NCBI RefSeq assembly: GCF_016236915.1
Contig: NZ_JAEHOK010000012.1
Span: 1 to 64,000 of the forward strand
Source: Salegentibacter maritimus
Lineage (GTDB): Bacteria > Bacteroidota > Bacteroidia > Flavobacteriales > Flavobacteriaceae
Reading direction: 5' to 3'
DNA: 64,000 nucleotides
Shown in pieces: positions 43,155 through 51,412 of this stretch. Under the pieces are notes generated by a model. It was not told the origin of the DNA. It ran no database searches and was given only the letters and a program-made list of their open reading frames with translations. The position numbers were made by a program, and so were the translations under genes. How positions within the stretch are numbered: the stretch's first letter is position 1; each line of letters opens with the position of its first letter.

Positions 43155-44708
43155 TTAATTAGGTTGGTGAGAAGGTTTTAAAAGATCGGCTACTGTTTTT
43201 ACAGGATTAAAAGTTTCTAAAGGAACCTCCACAAAAACCGTATTCCAATATGCCATACCACCATTCCACAAACCAGGTCTCTCTAAAGCTTTTAAGGCTT
43301 TTCCATCCTTGGTTTTATGAGCAATAAAACTCATATTATCATCTACATACTGCTGAAGTTCAAAACTTTCTCCTTTATAATTTTTAAGACTACAGGCAAT
43401 GTCTACAGGATTAAAATGAGTAGAATTATTAAGGATCTCCAATTGCTCTGCATTATCCTTGTCTATTTGTGCTCCTTCAATAATTTGCAACGAAATTTCA
43501 CCATCTTCATTTTTAACCAAAAAAGGGCCACCTCCCGGTTCACCTTCATTTTTTACCATTCCACATACCCTTACAGGCCTGTCTAGTTTCTTACATAAAT
43601 ACTGCATTTTCTCCTCCCCTGTAAACTTGTTAAAAGAAGAAGTTACTTTCACAAAAAGTTCTTTTTCCAAAAACTCTGCTATTTCGTCTAATTTAGTTTC
43701 CGAAATATTTCCGGCATCTAAAAGTCGCATATAGTCAAAAATCTGATCTTGCAGGCTAAGAAGTTTTCCGCCCAGCATTTTCTTCATCTCAACAACCTCA
43801 GGAATATTCTTATTAATCACTACATTATCTATGTTTTTAATAAAAAGAACATCGGCGTCCTGCTGTTGCAAATTTTCAATTAAGGCACCATGCCCTCCCG
43901 GTCTAAAAAACAGTCGGTTATCTTCATCCCTAAAAGCTACATTATTCTCATCTACCGCTATAGTATCGGTTTTTGGATCCTGATAGGAATAGGAAATCTC
44001 AAATTTAGTATTAGTAGCTTCCTCTACCCTTTCTTTTATTCTTTCAAATTCATTTTCAAACTTTTCTTTATCCCCGTCAGAAACTGTAAAATGTAATTTA
44101 GTTACACCATCTACCGAAAGATATTTTGCCGAGCTATGTAAATGTTCCTCAAAGGCGGTAGCAGTAAAATCATTATAAGCATGAAAAGGAACCAAACCTT
44201 TTGGCCAGTCACTCAGCCCAAGTCCCGAATTAAACAAAATTGTTTTAACTAAAATGATTTGTTGCTCATCGGTGGTTTTATTAGAAAAATTCTCGGTATT
44301 ATCATTTGCCTTTTTCAGGGCTTCTTCATAAAATGGAAGCTTCTCTATTTTCTCAAAAAACAATTGCAGGCCTTTGTTTTCTTTTCTATCTAAATAATCA
44401 CGTAGGCCTTCTTTATCGGGTTCAAACTCATCTACAAAATTATGTAGTGCCTTAAACATTCTTGTTGCTGCACCAGATGCAGGAACGAATTTCAGCAGCT
44501 TAAGTTGTTGTTTCCTGTTTTCAAAAGTCTTTATAAATTCCTTTTGCCTTTCAACACTATAAACAAAAATCCCGTTACCAGGGGTTGCTGCCTGTTGTAT
44601 ATCAACTTTTATATTTCCTCTTTCAAATATTTGAATTTGTCTTTCAACCTCCTGGGTTGAAAGGCCTTTTTCTTCAATTTGCAAAATATCTATTTCGCTA
44701 AACTCCAC
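43155..44708 (-). CDS. DUF4301 family protein
   Basis: A 517-residue cytoplasmic protein of the Bacteroidota DUF4301 family, function unknown. Recognisable segments are FVPASGAATRMFKALHNF near residues 76-93, the central FFRPGGHGALIENLQQQDADVLFIKNIDNVV, and GMAYWNTVFVEVPLETFNPVKTV. The GHGALIENL and NIDN parts recall sugar-nucleotidyltransferase-like folds; this is an impression only. It sits 2 bp after the NadR-like kinase and 6 bp before arfB, inside a putative thiamine or NAD-precursor salvage operon. Confidence 0.85.
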   Translation of the reverse strand: MEFSEIDILQIEEKGLSTQEVERQIQIFERGNIKVDIQQAATPGNGIFVYSVERQKEFIKTFENRKQQLKLLKFVPASGAATRMFKALHNFVDEFEPDKEGLRDYLDRKENKGLQLFFEKIEKLPFYEEALKKANDNTENFSNKTTDEQQIILVKTILFNSGLGLSDWPKGLVPFHAYNDFTATAFEEHLHSSAKYLSVDGVTKLHFTVSDGDKEKFENEFERIKERVEEATNTKFEISYSYQDPKTDTIAVDENNVAFRDEDNRLFFRPGGHGALIENLQQQDADVLFIKNIDNVVINKNIPEVVEMKKMLGGKLLSLQDQIFDYMRLLDAGNISETKLDEIAEFLEKELFVKVTSSFNKFTGEEKMQYLCKKLDRPVRVCGMVKNEGEPGGGPFLVKNEDGEISLQIIEGAQIDKDNAEQLEILNNSTHFNPVDIACSLKNYKGESFELQQYVDDNMSFIAHKTKDGKALKALERPGLWNGGMAYWNTVFVEVPLETFNPVKTVADLLKPSHQPN

Positions 44709-44710
44709 GT

Positions 44711-45277
44711 CTATTTATCTTTTAAAAGTTTGTCTATTTCCTCTATAGCTACATTAAAACGATCTATAAGATCGCCCTTTAAAACTACGTAAGGCTTTTG
44801 ATGATTTTTGAGCTCTTTCTCAAAGCGTTTGAACATACCTATTCTATCGTCAGGTTTATCCCGAAGATCATCTGGTGTCCAGGGAACGTCAATATACGTT
44901 AAAAAGTACAGATGGTATTGGTTGTTTAACGCATGTTTAAGAAGTTGCGAATCGCAAAAACCATCGTAATAAGCCTCTGAATAGACTTTTAGCTCTAAAA
45001 GGTTGGTATCACTAATTAGCAATTTATTAGCTTTTTCGGTAAGCGTATTTTCACGTTTCATTTGGCCTTCTGCAATAGGGATTAAATCTTTAGGTTCACA
45101 AACCTTCTTTTCCTTATCCCATTTTTCCTGAAGATATTCCCTCATAAACTCTTCTACCCAAACGGTATGATAATGATTAGCCAGCATTTCTGCCAGGCTG
45201 GTTTTTCCGGTAGATTCGGGTCCAAAAAGAACTACTTTTATGACGGACGAAGGTCGTTGCGCAAGTTTTTCTGCCAT
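44711..45277 (-). CDS. NadR-like P-loop kinase
   Basis: A 188-residue ATPase matching the C-terminal kinase domain of NadR. It has Walker A GPESTGKTSLAE near residues 20-31, then VWVEEFMREYL, and ISDTNLLELKVYSEAYYDG with the family's Asp-Thr. NadR kinase domains phosphorylate nicotinamide riboside. In this operon, beside a thiamine-binding protein, the substrate could instead be thiamine. It overlaps the end of pnuC by 40 bp; no later ATG or GTG start precedes the P-loop, so the overlap is probably real and couples translation. Confidence 0.88.
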   Translation of the reverse strand: MAEKLAQRPSSVIKVVLFGPESTGKTSLAEMLANHYHTVWVEEFMREYLQEKWDKEKKVCEPKDLIPIAEGQMKRENTLTEKANKLLISDTNLLELKVYSEAYYDGFCDSQLLKHALNNQYHLYFLTYIDVPWTPDDLRDKPDDRIGMFKRFEKELKNHQKPYVVLKGDLIDRFNVAIEEIDKLLKDK

Positions 45278-45870
45278 GCTTTATAGCCGTAAATAGCGAT
45301 TATAGTGAATACAAAATATTGAAGGGCCGTTAAGGTAAGGCCTTTATAAAAATAGAGAGGTACCGAGATTACATCTCCAATAATCCAAAAAATCCAGTTT
45401 TCAACTTTTCTTTTGGCCATTAGCCACATACCTACAAAGAAAATTGCCGTGGTAAAAGTATCTACATAAGCCGTCCAATTGGTCCATTTATCAAAATATT
45501 CATAGACAGCAAACACAAAAAGCAGGGTAGCAATAAAAATAAACAAGCTTTGCCAATTTTCTCTTTGGGTAGTATTGGTAATAGGCGTAAAATGCTCGGC
45601 ATCTACTTTCCGTGTCCAAATATACCAACCATAAATACTCATAGAGAAATAATAAGCATTTATCATCATATCGCCCAGCAATTCCCATTGCCAAAGTAGA
45701 TAAACAAATATCATGGTGCTTATAATCCCGGTAGGATAAACCAAAATATTGTTTTGTTTTGAATAAATTACCGAAAGAAAGCCGAAGACTACCGCAATGG
45801 CTTCCAGTATTATAAATAAGGTGGGATATCCATAATATTGATCAAAGAAAAAATCAAAAATCGGCTGCAT
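45238..45870 (-). CDS. PnuC-family vitamin transporter (nicotinamide riboside or thiamine; PnuT-like)
   Basis: A 210-residue membrane protein with about seven helices and PnuC signatures (GFLSVIYSKQNNILVYPTGI; MINAYYFSMSIYGWYIW; NWIFWIIGDVISVPLYFYKG). PnuC proteins take up nicotinamide riboside; the PnuT branch takes up thiamine. Sequence alone does not settle which, but the overlapping thiamine-binding protein gene favours thiamine, while the NadR-like kinase fits either. Overlaps of 17 bp upstream and 40 bp downstream imply coupled translation. Confidence 0.92.
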   Translation of the reverse strand: MQPIFDFFFDQYYGYPTLFIILEAIAVVFGFLSVIYSKQNNILVYPTGIISTMIFVYLLWQWELLGDMMINAYYFSMSIYGWYIWTRKVDAEHFTPITNTTQRENWQSLFIFIATLLFVFAVYEYFDKWTNWTAYVDTFTTAIFFVGMWLMAKRKVENWIFWIIGDVISVPLYFYKGLTLTALQYFVFTIIAIYGYKAWQKNLRNDLRPS

Positions 45871-46120
45871 AGTTGCTAAGATCAGATTTTACAATTTTTA
45901 TATGGATGAGACCATGGTCTATTGCTTCAAAGGCATCTTTAATTTCTGAATTCAAAACCTTCATCACCTCATCATAATCTCCGTAAACCTGGGTGCTTAG
46001 AGGATTTTCTTTTATTTGTAAGCCCGAAGCCCGCAATTTCTTAATGAAATTGATAACCCTGGTTTCAAAATCTTCCTGTAAAGGACTTAATGTGAGTTCT
46101 ACTGAAATTTTCATTGTCAT
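45854..46120 (-). CDS. Thiamine-binding protein, YkoF/MTH1187 family
   Basis: An 88-residue cytoplasmic protein of the Thiamine_BP (YkoF-like, DUF77) family, recognised by ISVELTLSPL, FIKKLRASGLQIKENPLSTQVYGDYDEVM and a C-terminal HIKIVKSDL. Family members bind thiamine-pyrimidine compounds, so it is the main evidence that this operon handles thiamine. It is first in the operon. A plausible promoter (TTG, then ATTATTTG 20 bp later) lies at 46142-46172. No THI element is seen upstream. Confidence 0.85.
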   Translation of the reverse strand: MTMKISVELTLSPLQEDFETRVINFIKKLRASGLQIKENPLSTQVYGDYDEVMKVLNSEIKDAFEAIDHGLIHIKIVKSDLSNYAADF

Positions 46121-46507
46121 CTATTTTAGGCCACGAATGCACAAATAATATGTAATATATTCGCCTAGGCAAGCCAAATTTAAAGATTTGAAATTAGTAT
46201 TGTTGCTACTTAAACTTACAATTTAGAAGAATTTAGTTTTACTTCATCACCTTTCAAAGAAAGGGAACGAATTTCGCTTTATAGAACGAAATAGGTGGTA
46301 ACAAAACCTTAAAAACCAAAACAATAGCTATCAGGAATACCCCTCCGACTTTTATGCTAAAAAAGCGTAAACCACAGCTCCCCTTAGAAAAAATGGGAGG
46401 AGCATTTAATTTTGGCTCCATTAAGGTCCTATTCAAATCAAAAAGTATTAGTGGATTCGTAGCTAAAACTTTTTTTGAAGCTATGGCTTTACATTACAGG
46501 ATAAAAC
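46121..46507. other. Intergenic stretch without a gene
   Basis: About 390 bp. A weak minus-strand promoter for the thiamine-binding operon lies at 46142-46172, containing the palindrome GCCTAGGC. The rest holds only short overlapping frames on both strands that run into the GGGPS gene. No RNA gene or repeat recognised. Confidence 0.4.
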
Positions 46508-47200
46508 TCACTTTTCAAATTGCGTTCCCATTACAATCATATCAGCACCAGCCTTATAGGCGCTATTTTGTTGTACCCTACTTCTAATCCCGCCACCAAC
46601 AATTAAAGGGATGGAAATTGCCTTTTTTACTTTGGAAATAATTTCTTCGGAAACCGGAAAATCTGCACCACTACCGGCTTCCAGGTAAATCAGTTTTTTT
46701 CCGGAAAACTCTCCGGCCAAAGCGGTATCCACAATCGCTTCTACCTGAAATTGGGGAATTGGCTTTGTTTTACTTATTCGCTGCACTGCACACTCTTTAC
46801 CTCCATCTATTAAAATATAGGCTGTTGGGATAATTTGCAATGAGCTGTTTCTTAAGTTTTTTACCGACTTTATTTGTTGTTCTATTAAATATTCAGGATT
46901 TCTTCCAGAAAGCAAACTTAAAAACAAGAGTGCATCTGCGGTTTCGGTAATTTGGGAATAATCGCCCGGAAATAAAATTACAGGAAGATTCGTGTGTTTT
47001 TTTATCGAGTTTACCGTTTTTTCGGTTTTACATTTTGCTACACTGCTACCCCCTACAAAAATATGTGATGTTTCTTTCGGAATTCTTTTTAAGTAAGCTT
47101 CTGCTTCGGGTTCTTTAAATTTATCGGGGTCTATTAAAATAGCGAGCAATTTCTCCCCTTTAGTTGAAGCCCGGGAAATTTCGGCATAAAAATTTGGCAT
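46508..47200 (-). CDS. Geranylgeranylglyceryl phosphate synthase family protein (PcrB/GGGPS)
   Basis: A 230-residue TIM-barrel enzyme of the GGGPS/PcrB family, which joins a prenyl diphosphate to glycerol-1-phosphate. Seen are LLAILIDPDKFKEPEAEAY, FVGGSSVAK, the YLEAGSGADFPV loop and the phosphate-binding GGGIRSRVQQNSAYKAGADMIVMGT. In archaea the product is the ether-lipid backbone; Bacteroidota homologues have in-vitro activity but unclear roles. It overlaps the phosphopantetheinyl transferase gene by 1 bp, suggesting coupled translation. Confidence 0.93.
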   Translation of the reverse strand: MPNFYAEISRASTKGEKLLAILIDPDKFKEPEAEAYLKRIPKETSHIFVGGSSVAKCKTEKTVNSIKKHTNLPVILFPGDYSQITETADALLFLSLLSGRNPEYLIEQQIKSVKNLRNSSLQIIPTAYILIDGGKECAVQRISKTKPIPQFQVEAIVDTALAGEFSGKKLIYLEAGSGADFPVSEEIISKVKKAISIPLIVGGGIRSRVQQNSAYKAGADMIVMGTQFEK

Positions 47201-47847
47201 TAATTTTCTCCTTTTTTAGAATCTCCCCAGCCATACACACAGGTAAAACCTTCAAATTCCAGAAATTTCATTTCGTAAAAAGATTCTTCTCCTTTAAAAT
47301 TCACTTTTGCCGTGGTCTCGGCATCATCAAAGTCAAAATCGGTAACATTTATATGCTGCAAAAATCCAAGTCCGGGTTCGGCATGCATTTTATAAATAGA
47401 CTCTTTAGCTCCCCAAACAATGGTGAGTTTTCTTATTAAAGCTTCTTCATTAGCCACCGTGTGATATTCACTTAAAGGAGTAAATTTATTAGCTATTTTT
47501 AAAATTTTATCCCGTCTTTTTTCAATATCTATCCCCACCTTTTTATCGCTTAAAATAATAGCGGTAAAATTAAAAGAATGCGTAATAGATATATGCTTGC
47601 CATTTTTTAAATGCGGTTTTCCCAAATTATCATAAAAAAGATCATGATCTACGTAACCCGCTTGTGCCATTAAATGACGAATACTCATAAAGCCCCTCCT
47701 ATGGATTTCAGATTTCATTCCATCTACGCGATTTTGACAATGATCGGTAAGCTCTACTCCTTTACTCAAATCTTCAAAAGACTCTTCTACCTTCCAAATG
47801 AAGACTTTAGTGTGCGGATCTACTGTTATTGTTTTGTAAAGTGGCAT
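47200..47847 (-). CDS. 4'-phosphopantetheinyl transferase (Sfp-type)
   Basis: A 215-residue enzyme that loads the phosphopantetheine arm onto carrier proteins. The metal- and CoA-binding motifs are present: GIDIEKRRDKILKIANKF near residues 99-116 and WGAKESIYKMHAEPGLGF near residues 146-163. The length fits the Sfp rather than AcpS type. It shares one base with the GGGPS gene downstream and is divergent from ahcY. No polyketide or peptide synthase is in the window, so it probably serves carriers elsewhere. Confidence 0.92.
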   Translation of the reverse strand: MPLYKTITVDPHTKVFIWKVEESFEDLSKGVELTDHCQNRVDGMKSEIHRRGFMSIRHLMAQAGYVDHDLFYDNLGKPHLKNGKHISITHSFNFTAIILSDKKVGIDIEKRRDKILKIANKFTPLSEYHTVANEEALIRKLTIVWGAKESIYKMHAEPGLGFLQHINVTDFDFDDAETTAKVNFKGEESFYEMKFLEFEGFTCVYGWGDSKKGEN

Positions 47848-47868
47848 GTAGGTTTGTTAAAGATTCCT

Positions 47869-47876
47869 TATTTTTG
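47869..47876 (+). promoter_or_regulatory. Promoter -7 element of ahcY
   Basis: TATTTTTG matches TAnnTTTG and lies 36 bp before the ahcY ATG. No TTTG is found at the usual -33 distance. Confidence 0.4.
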
Positions 47877-47911
47877 TGCTTGAAAAAAATTGCTAATTCA
47901 AATATAATAAT

Positions 47912-49228
47912 ATGTCGACTAAAACAGTGCCGTATACTGCCTATAAAGTTAAGGATATTTCCCTGGCTGATTGGGGAAGAAAAGAAATTGAACTTGCCGA
48001 ATCTGAAATGCCGGGCTTAATGGCACTTCGTGAAGAATATAAAAACGAACAACCCCTAAAAGGAGCACGTATTGCAGGATGTCTTCATATGACTGTGCAA
48101 ACTGCCGTACTTATTGAAACCCTGGTTTCGCTTGGTGCCGATGTTACCTGGAGCTCTTGTAATATTTTCTCTACACAAGACCACGCTGCTGCGGCAATTG
48201 CTGCTGCCGGAATTCCGGTATATGCTTGGAAAGGGATGACCGAGGAAGAGTTTAACTGGTGTATTGAACAAACCTTGTTTTTTGGTGAAGAACGCGAGCC
48301 ACTAAATATGATTCTTGATGATGGTGGTGACCTTACCAATATGGTTTTCGATAAATACCCAGAGCTTGCAGAGGGTATTCGTGGGCTTTCAGAAGAAACC
48401 ACTACCGGGGTTCACAGACTTTATGAAAGAATGAAGAACGGGACCTTGGTAATGCCGGCCATTAATGTAAACGATTCGGTTACCAAATCTAAATTCGACA
48501 ATAAGTACGGATGTCGTGAAAGTGCTGTTGACGCTATTCGCCGTGCTACCGACGTAATGCTTGCCGGAAAACGCGTAGTTGTTTGCGGTTATGGCGATGT
48601 TGGTAAAGGTACTGCTGCTTCTTTTAAAGGAACAGGAGCCATAGTAACCGTTACAGAAATAGATCCTATTTGTGCTTTGCAAGCCGCTATGGATGGTTTT
48701 GAAGTTAAAAAGCTGGAGACCGTACTTCCAAAAGCCGATATCGTGATTACCACTACCGGAAACAAAGATATTGTTAGAGGTGAGCATTTTGAAGCGATGA
48801 AAGACAAAACCATTGTTTGTAATATTGGGCATTTTGATAACGAAATTGATGTTGCCTGGTTAAATAATAACCACGGAGATACTAAAGACGAGATCAAGCC
48901 ACAGGTGGACAAATACACCATTAACGGAAAAGATATTATTCTTTTAGCCGAAGGCCGACTGGTAAACCTTGGTTGCGCCACCGGCCACCCAAGTTTTGTA
49001 ATGAGTAACTCGTTTACCAACCAAACTTTGGCACAAATTGAGCTTTGGAAAAACTCTGATAAGTATAAAAATGAAGTATACATGCTACCAAAACATTTAG
49101 ATGAAAAGGTTGCTAAACTTCATTTAGAGAGAATTGGAGTAGAATTAACCGAATTAAAACAAGACCAGGCCGAATATATTGGTGTTGAAGTAGAAGGTCC
49201 TTATAAGCCTGAATATTATAGATATTAA
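47912..49228 (+). CDS. ahcY: Adenosylhomocysteinase
   Basis: AhcY splits S-adenosylhomocysteine into adenosine and homocysteine, clearing the product inhibitor of methyltransferases. The 438-residue NAD-dependent enzyme has [31 protein letters not shown], the Rossmann loop [18 protein letters not shown] and the C-terminal [10 protein letters not shown] with the active-site Lys-Tyr. No SAH riboswitch is seen in the 64-bp upstream gap. A strong terminator follows. Confidence 0.98.
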   Translation: MSTKTVPYTAYKVKDISLADWGRKEIELAESEMPGLMALREEYKNEQPLKGARIAGCLHMTVQTAVLIETLVSLGADVTWSSCNIFSTQDHAAAAIAAAGIPVYAWKGMTEEEFNWCIEQTLFFGEEREPLNMILDDGGDLTNMVFDKYPELAEGIRGLSEETTTGVHRLYERMKNGTLVMPAINVNDSVTKSKFDNKYGCRESAVDAIRRATDVMLAGKRVVVCGYGDVGKGTAASFKGTGAIVTVTEIDPICALQAAMDGFEVKKLETVLPKADIVITTTGNKDIVRGEHFEAMKDKTIVCNIGHFDNEIDVAWLNNNHGDTKDEIKPQVDKYTINGKDIILLAEGRLVNLGCATGHPSFVMSNSFTNQTLAQIELWKNSDKYKNEVYMLPKHLDEKVAKLHLERIGVELTELKQDQAEYIGVEVEGPYKPEYYRY

Positions 49229-49306
49229 TTGAGTCATTTCCGCACTTCAATTATACTCAACATAAACTAAGGCGGAAATTTCTTTAAAAATATCTCTCTA
49301 AGAATT

Positions 49307-49344
49307 AGACCTCACAGATTTTGTAAATCTGTGAGGTCTTTTTA
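49307..49344 (+). terminator. Terminator of ahcY
   Basis: Perfect 15-bp arms AGACCTCACAGATTT (49307-49321) and its complement (49325-49339) with loop TGT, followed by TTTTTATTT. It lies about 80 bp beyond the ahcY stop. Confidence 0.9.
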
Positions 49345-49353
49345 TTTATTAAA

Positions 49354-49380
49354 CGTCATCCTGAACTTATTTTAGAATCT
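49354..49380. repeat. Degenerate dispersed repeat (GTCATCCTGAA type)
   Basis: Reads CGTCATCCTGAACTT followed by a decayed complement (TTTTAGAATCT). It shares the core GTCATCCTGAA with the repeat at 25961-25989. Confidence 0.4.
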
Positions 49381-49406
49381 GAGCAAATTTTTAGCAAAAG
49401 CCATTC

Positions 49407-49772
49407 TTAATTACCACTCATAAACCACACAAAGAAAATAATAGCAACAAGCACTACAAGTGCCGCAAGCAGCACAAAAACCCATTTTCCCACCTGTGGC
49501 TTTCTTCTTTCAGAATGTGACATCTGCTGAAATGTTTTACCTGTATAAGGATTATCTAAAAGGCCACTTCTTTTAATAATTTCGGTAGCTTTTGTTCTTT
49601 CGTCTTCCTCAACTTCTATTCGCATTCCATCATTCCCTAAACCGCCAATATTGGCCGCACTATCAATAGCTTCTCCATAAGTTCTATAAGCTACTCCTTC
49701 CTCATCAAAAAGATTTTTGAGGATAGAAAGCTCGTGCCGACTGGAAGTACGAAAAACAACTATATAACTCAT
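49407..49772 (-). CDS. DUF2007-like signal-transducing protein with C-terminal membrane helix
   Basis: A 121-residue protein. Residues 1-70 form a DUF2007-type domain (SYIVVFRTSSRHELSILKNLFDEEGVAYRTYGEAID; IEVEEDERTKATEIIKRSG). After a basic linker comes one C-terminal transmembrane helix (about residues 97-117), so the domain faces the cytoplasm. Such domains are thought to be PII-like sensory folds, but no ligand is known. It is a single gene before the rplU-rpmA terminator. Confidence 0.85.
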   Translation of the reverse strand: MSYIVVFRTSSRHELSILKNLFDEEGVAYRTYGEAIDSAANIGGLGNDGMRIEVEEDERTKATEIIKRSGLLDNPYTGKTFQQMSHSERRKPQVGKWVFVLLAALVVLVAIIFFVWFMSGN

Positions 49773-49803
49773 AATTAGAAACTTAAAGCTTTACCTAAAG
49801 ATA

Positions 49804-49837
49804 CAAAAAAACCCCTTCCAAAGCTCGGAAGGGGTTT
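49804..49837 (-). terminator. Terminator of rplU-rpmA
   Basis: The arms AAACCCCTTCC (49809-49819) and GGAAGGGGTTT (49827-49837) are perfect. On the minus strand the stem is followed by TTTTTTTGTATC. It lies about 50 bp beyond the rpmA stop. Confidence 0.9.
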
Positions 49838-49884
49838 CAATATACTCTAAAAGTCCTTTTTGCCTTTGTGAAGGCTTCAAAACT

Positions 49885-50145
49885 CTATGCTTCAAACGGT
49901 TCTACAGAAACGTAAGATTTATTGTCTTTTTTCTTAGTGAATTTCACAAGTCCGTCAACTTTAGCGTGTAAAGTATGATCTTTTCCTGCGTATACGTTTT
50001 CACCTGGGTTATGTGCAGTTCCTCTTTGTCTAACAATGATGTTTCCTGCCACGGCAGCCTGACCACCAAAAATCTTTACACCTAAGCGTTTCGATTCTGA
50101 CTCTCTACCGTTCTTAGAACTACCGACTCCTTTTTTGTGTGCCAT
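49885..50145 (-). CDS. rpmA: 50S ribosomal protein L27
   Basis: An 86-residue ribosomal protein near the peptidyl-transferase centre. The family signature [19 protein letters not shown] and the [18 protein letters not shown] segment are present. The N-terminus is [13 protein letters not shown], without the cleavable leader found in Firmicutes. It lies 28 bp after rplU in the usual rplU-rpmA order. Confidence 0.99.
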   Translation of the reverse strand: MAHKKGVGSSKNGRESESKRLGVKIFGGQAAVAGNIIVRQRGTAHNPGENVYAGKDHTLHAKVDGLVKFTKKKDNKSYVSVEPFEA

Positions 50146-50173
50146 TTTACTTTAGTTTTAAGTAGATTAATAG

Positions 50174-50665
50174 TTAACTTAAAGCTTCAATTAATTCAGC
50201 TTTCTTCATAGAAGAATAGCCTTCAAGACCTTTCTCCTTAGCCATCTCTTTCAATTCAGCTACGGTGTACTGACTTAAATCTTCCGATTTCTTATCAGAT
50301 TTGGTTTCTTTAGGTGCTTCCTCTTTTTTAGCTGAAGCAGCTTTTTTTCCACCTTTTACATCGATGCTTTCAATTACGATCTCGGTTAAAGCCTGGCGAT
50401 GACCGTTTTTCTTCTTGTAACCTTTACGTCTTTTCTTTTTGAAAACAATAACTTTGTCTCCTTTAAGGTGACGTGTGATTTTTGCTCCTACAAGAGCACC
50501 ATCTATAGCCGGGGCGCCTAGATTTATGTTGTCTCCGTCTCCGGTAAGAAGAACTTTGTCAAAAGAAACGCTATCTCCTTCTTCTCCGCTTAGACGGTTA
50601 ACAAACACCTTTTGGTCTTTCGCAACTTTAAATTGCTGCCCTGCTATCTCTACAATTGCATACAT
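50174..50665 (-). CDS. rplU: 50S ribosomal protein L21 with C-terminal Rho_N/SAP-like extension
   Basis: The first 103 residues are normal L21 (YAIVEIAGQQFKVAKDQKVFVNRL; KRRKGYKKKNGHRQ). After a Lys/Glu-rich linker (about 108-130) comes a C-terminal module, LSQYTVAELKEMAKEKGLEGYSSMKKAELIEAL, that matches the Rho_N/SAP helix-extended-loop-helix pattern used for nucleic-acid binding. Full length is 163 residues against about 103 for standard L21. It is followed by rpmA and preceded by a consensus promoter and a leader hairpin. Confidence 0.97.
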   Translation of the reverse strand: MYAIVEIAGQQFKVAKDQKVFVNRLSGEEGDSVSFDKVLLTGDGDNINLGAPAIDGALVGAKITRHLKGDKVIVFKKKRRKGYKKKNGHRQALTEIVIESIDVKGGKKAASAKKEEAPKETKSDKKSEDLSQYTVAELKEMAKEKGLEGYSSMKKAELIEALS

Positions 50666-50697
50666 AGTGTTATGATTAATTAATTTATGCTATATTT

Positions 50698-50717
50698 CGC
50701 TTGGCTTTTAACAAGCG
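50698..50717 (-). promoter_or_regulatory. Hairpin in the rplU leader
   Basis: CGCTTG (50698-50703) and CAAGCG (50712-50717) form a 6-bp stem in the transcribed leader, directly after the promoter -7 element. It lacks a U-tract. It could be a ribosomal-protein leader element, but the evidence is slight. Confidence 0.35.
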
Positions 50718-50721
50718 GGTG

Positions 50722-50752
50722 CAAATATACTTCTAAATAATTAATTCACAAA
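50722..50752 (-). promoter_or_regulatory. rplU-rpmA promoter
   Basis: On the minus strand TTTG (50752-50749) is followed after 19 bp by TATATTTG (50729-50722), a full match to the Bacteroidota -33/-7 pattern. Confidence 0.7.
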
Positions 50753-50764
50753 GCCTAAAAAGAT

Positions 50765-51229
50765 TTAATAGGTATGCTGTTGGCCTTCTTTGGTATTCCA
50801 GGAATCTTTAAACAACTGCATATAAGCTAAGGTAAGCACCAGGCTGGTTGCAAAGCCCATTACTGCAACCACAAATAAGACGATTCCTATATCTGTTCCA
50901 TAATCTGTACGCCACATATTTATAAGGTTACCAAGAAAATCTGGACTTAACTCTGTAGCATAAAAAGCAAAGAAAACAGTAAAAACAATAGTAGCGTTAA
51001 ATCCGGTAAGTAGGCTTGCCATAAAGCCTTTCTGATACTTAAACTTTGTACCTTTATCGTCTCTGTAGGCCTTTAATGCCAACCACATCCCCAACGCCAT
51101 TATCACGCCGTTAAATAAACTCAATAAAGGATAGATGTGTGCATTGAAAACCGATAATATCAAAAAATAAGCAATTAACCCTACTGAAATTAAAAGCCCG
51201 TATTTAATTGGAATACTAAAATTTTTCAT
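50765..51229 (-). CDS. DUF4199 membrane protein
   Basis: A 154-residue membrane protein with four hydrophobic helices, matching the DUF4199 layout (YGLLISVGLIAYFLILSVF; LFNGVIMALGMWLALKAYRD; FKYQKGFMASLLTGFNATIVFTVFFAFY; GFATSLVLTLAYMQLF). Function is unknown. The gene is monocistronic upstream of rplU and divergent from the M16 protease genes. Confidence 0.85.
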   Translation of the reverse strand: MKNFSIPIKYGLLISVGLIAYFLILSVFNAHIYPLLSLFNGVIMALGMWLALKAYRDDKGTKFKYQKGFMASLLTGFNATIVFTVFFAFYATELSPDFLGNLINMWRTDYGTDIGIVLFVVAVMGFATSLVLTLAYMQLFKDSWNTKEGQQHTY

Positions 51230-51412
51230 AGCTCTGGTAGATGTTTTTATTTATAAATTTCGAAAAAATATATCGGTTATTAACTTAATAGCTTGTTAAT
51301 TTTGACACTTTTCGCACAAAATTTATATTTTCCTCATTATTCTCTATTTTTATTGTAACAATTCACCATCTTTAAACACTAACCAAACGCATTAATAAAA
51401 ACCTATTCAAAA

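Noticed and set aside
46354-46587. Plus-strand 77-codon frame before the GGGPS gene
   Set aside because: It runs 80 bp into the GGGPS coding region antisense, has no homology that I recognise and no promoter.
48389-49083. Minus-strand frames of 147 and 164 codons opposite ahcY
   Set aside because: They lie entirely within the certain ahcY gene and have no recognisable motif.
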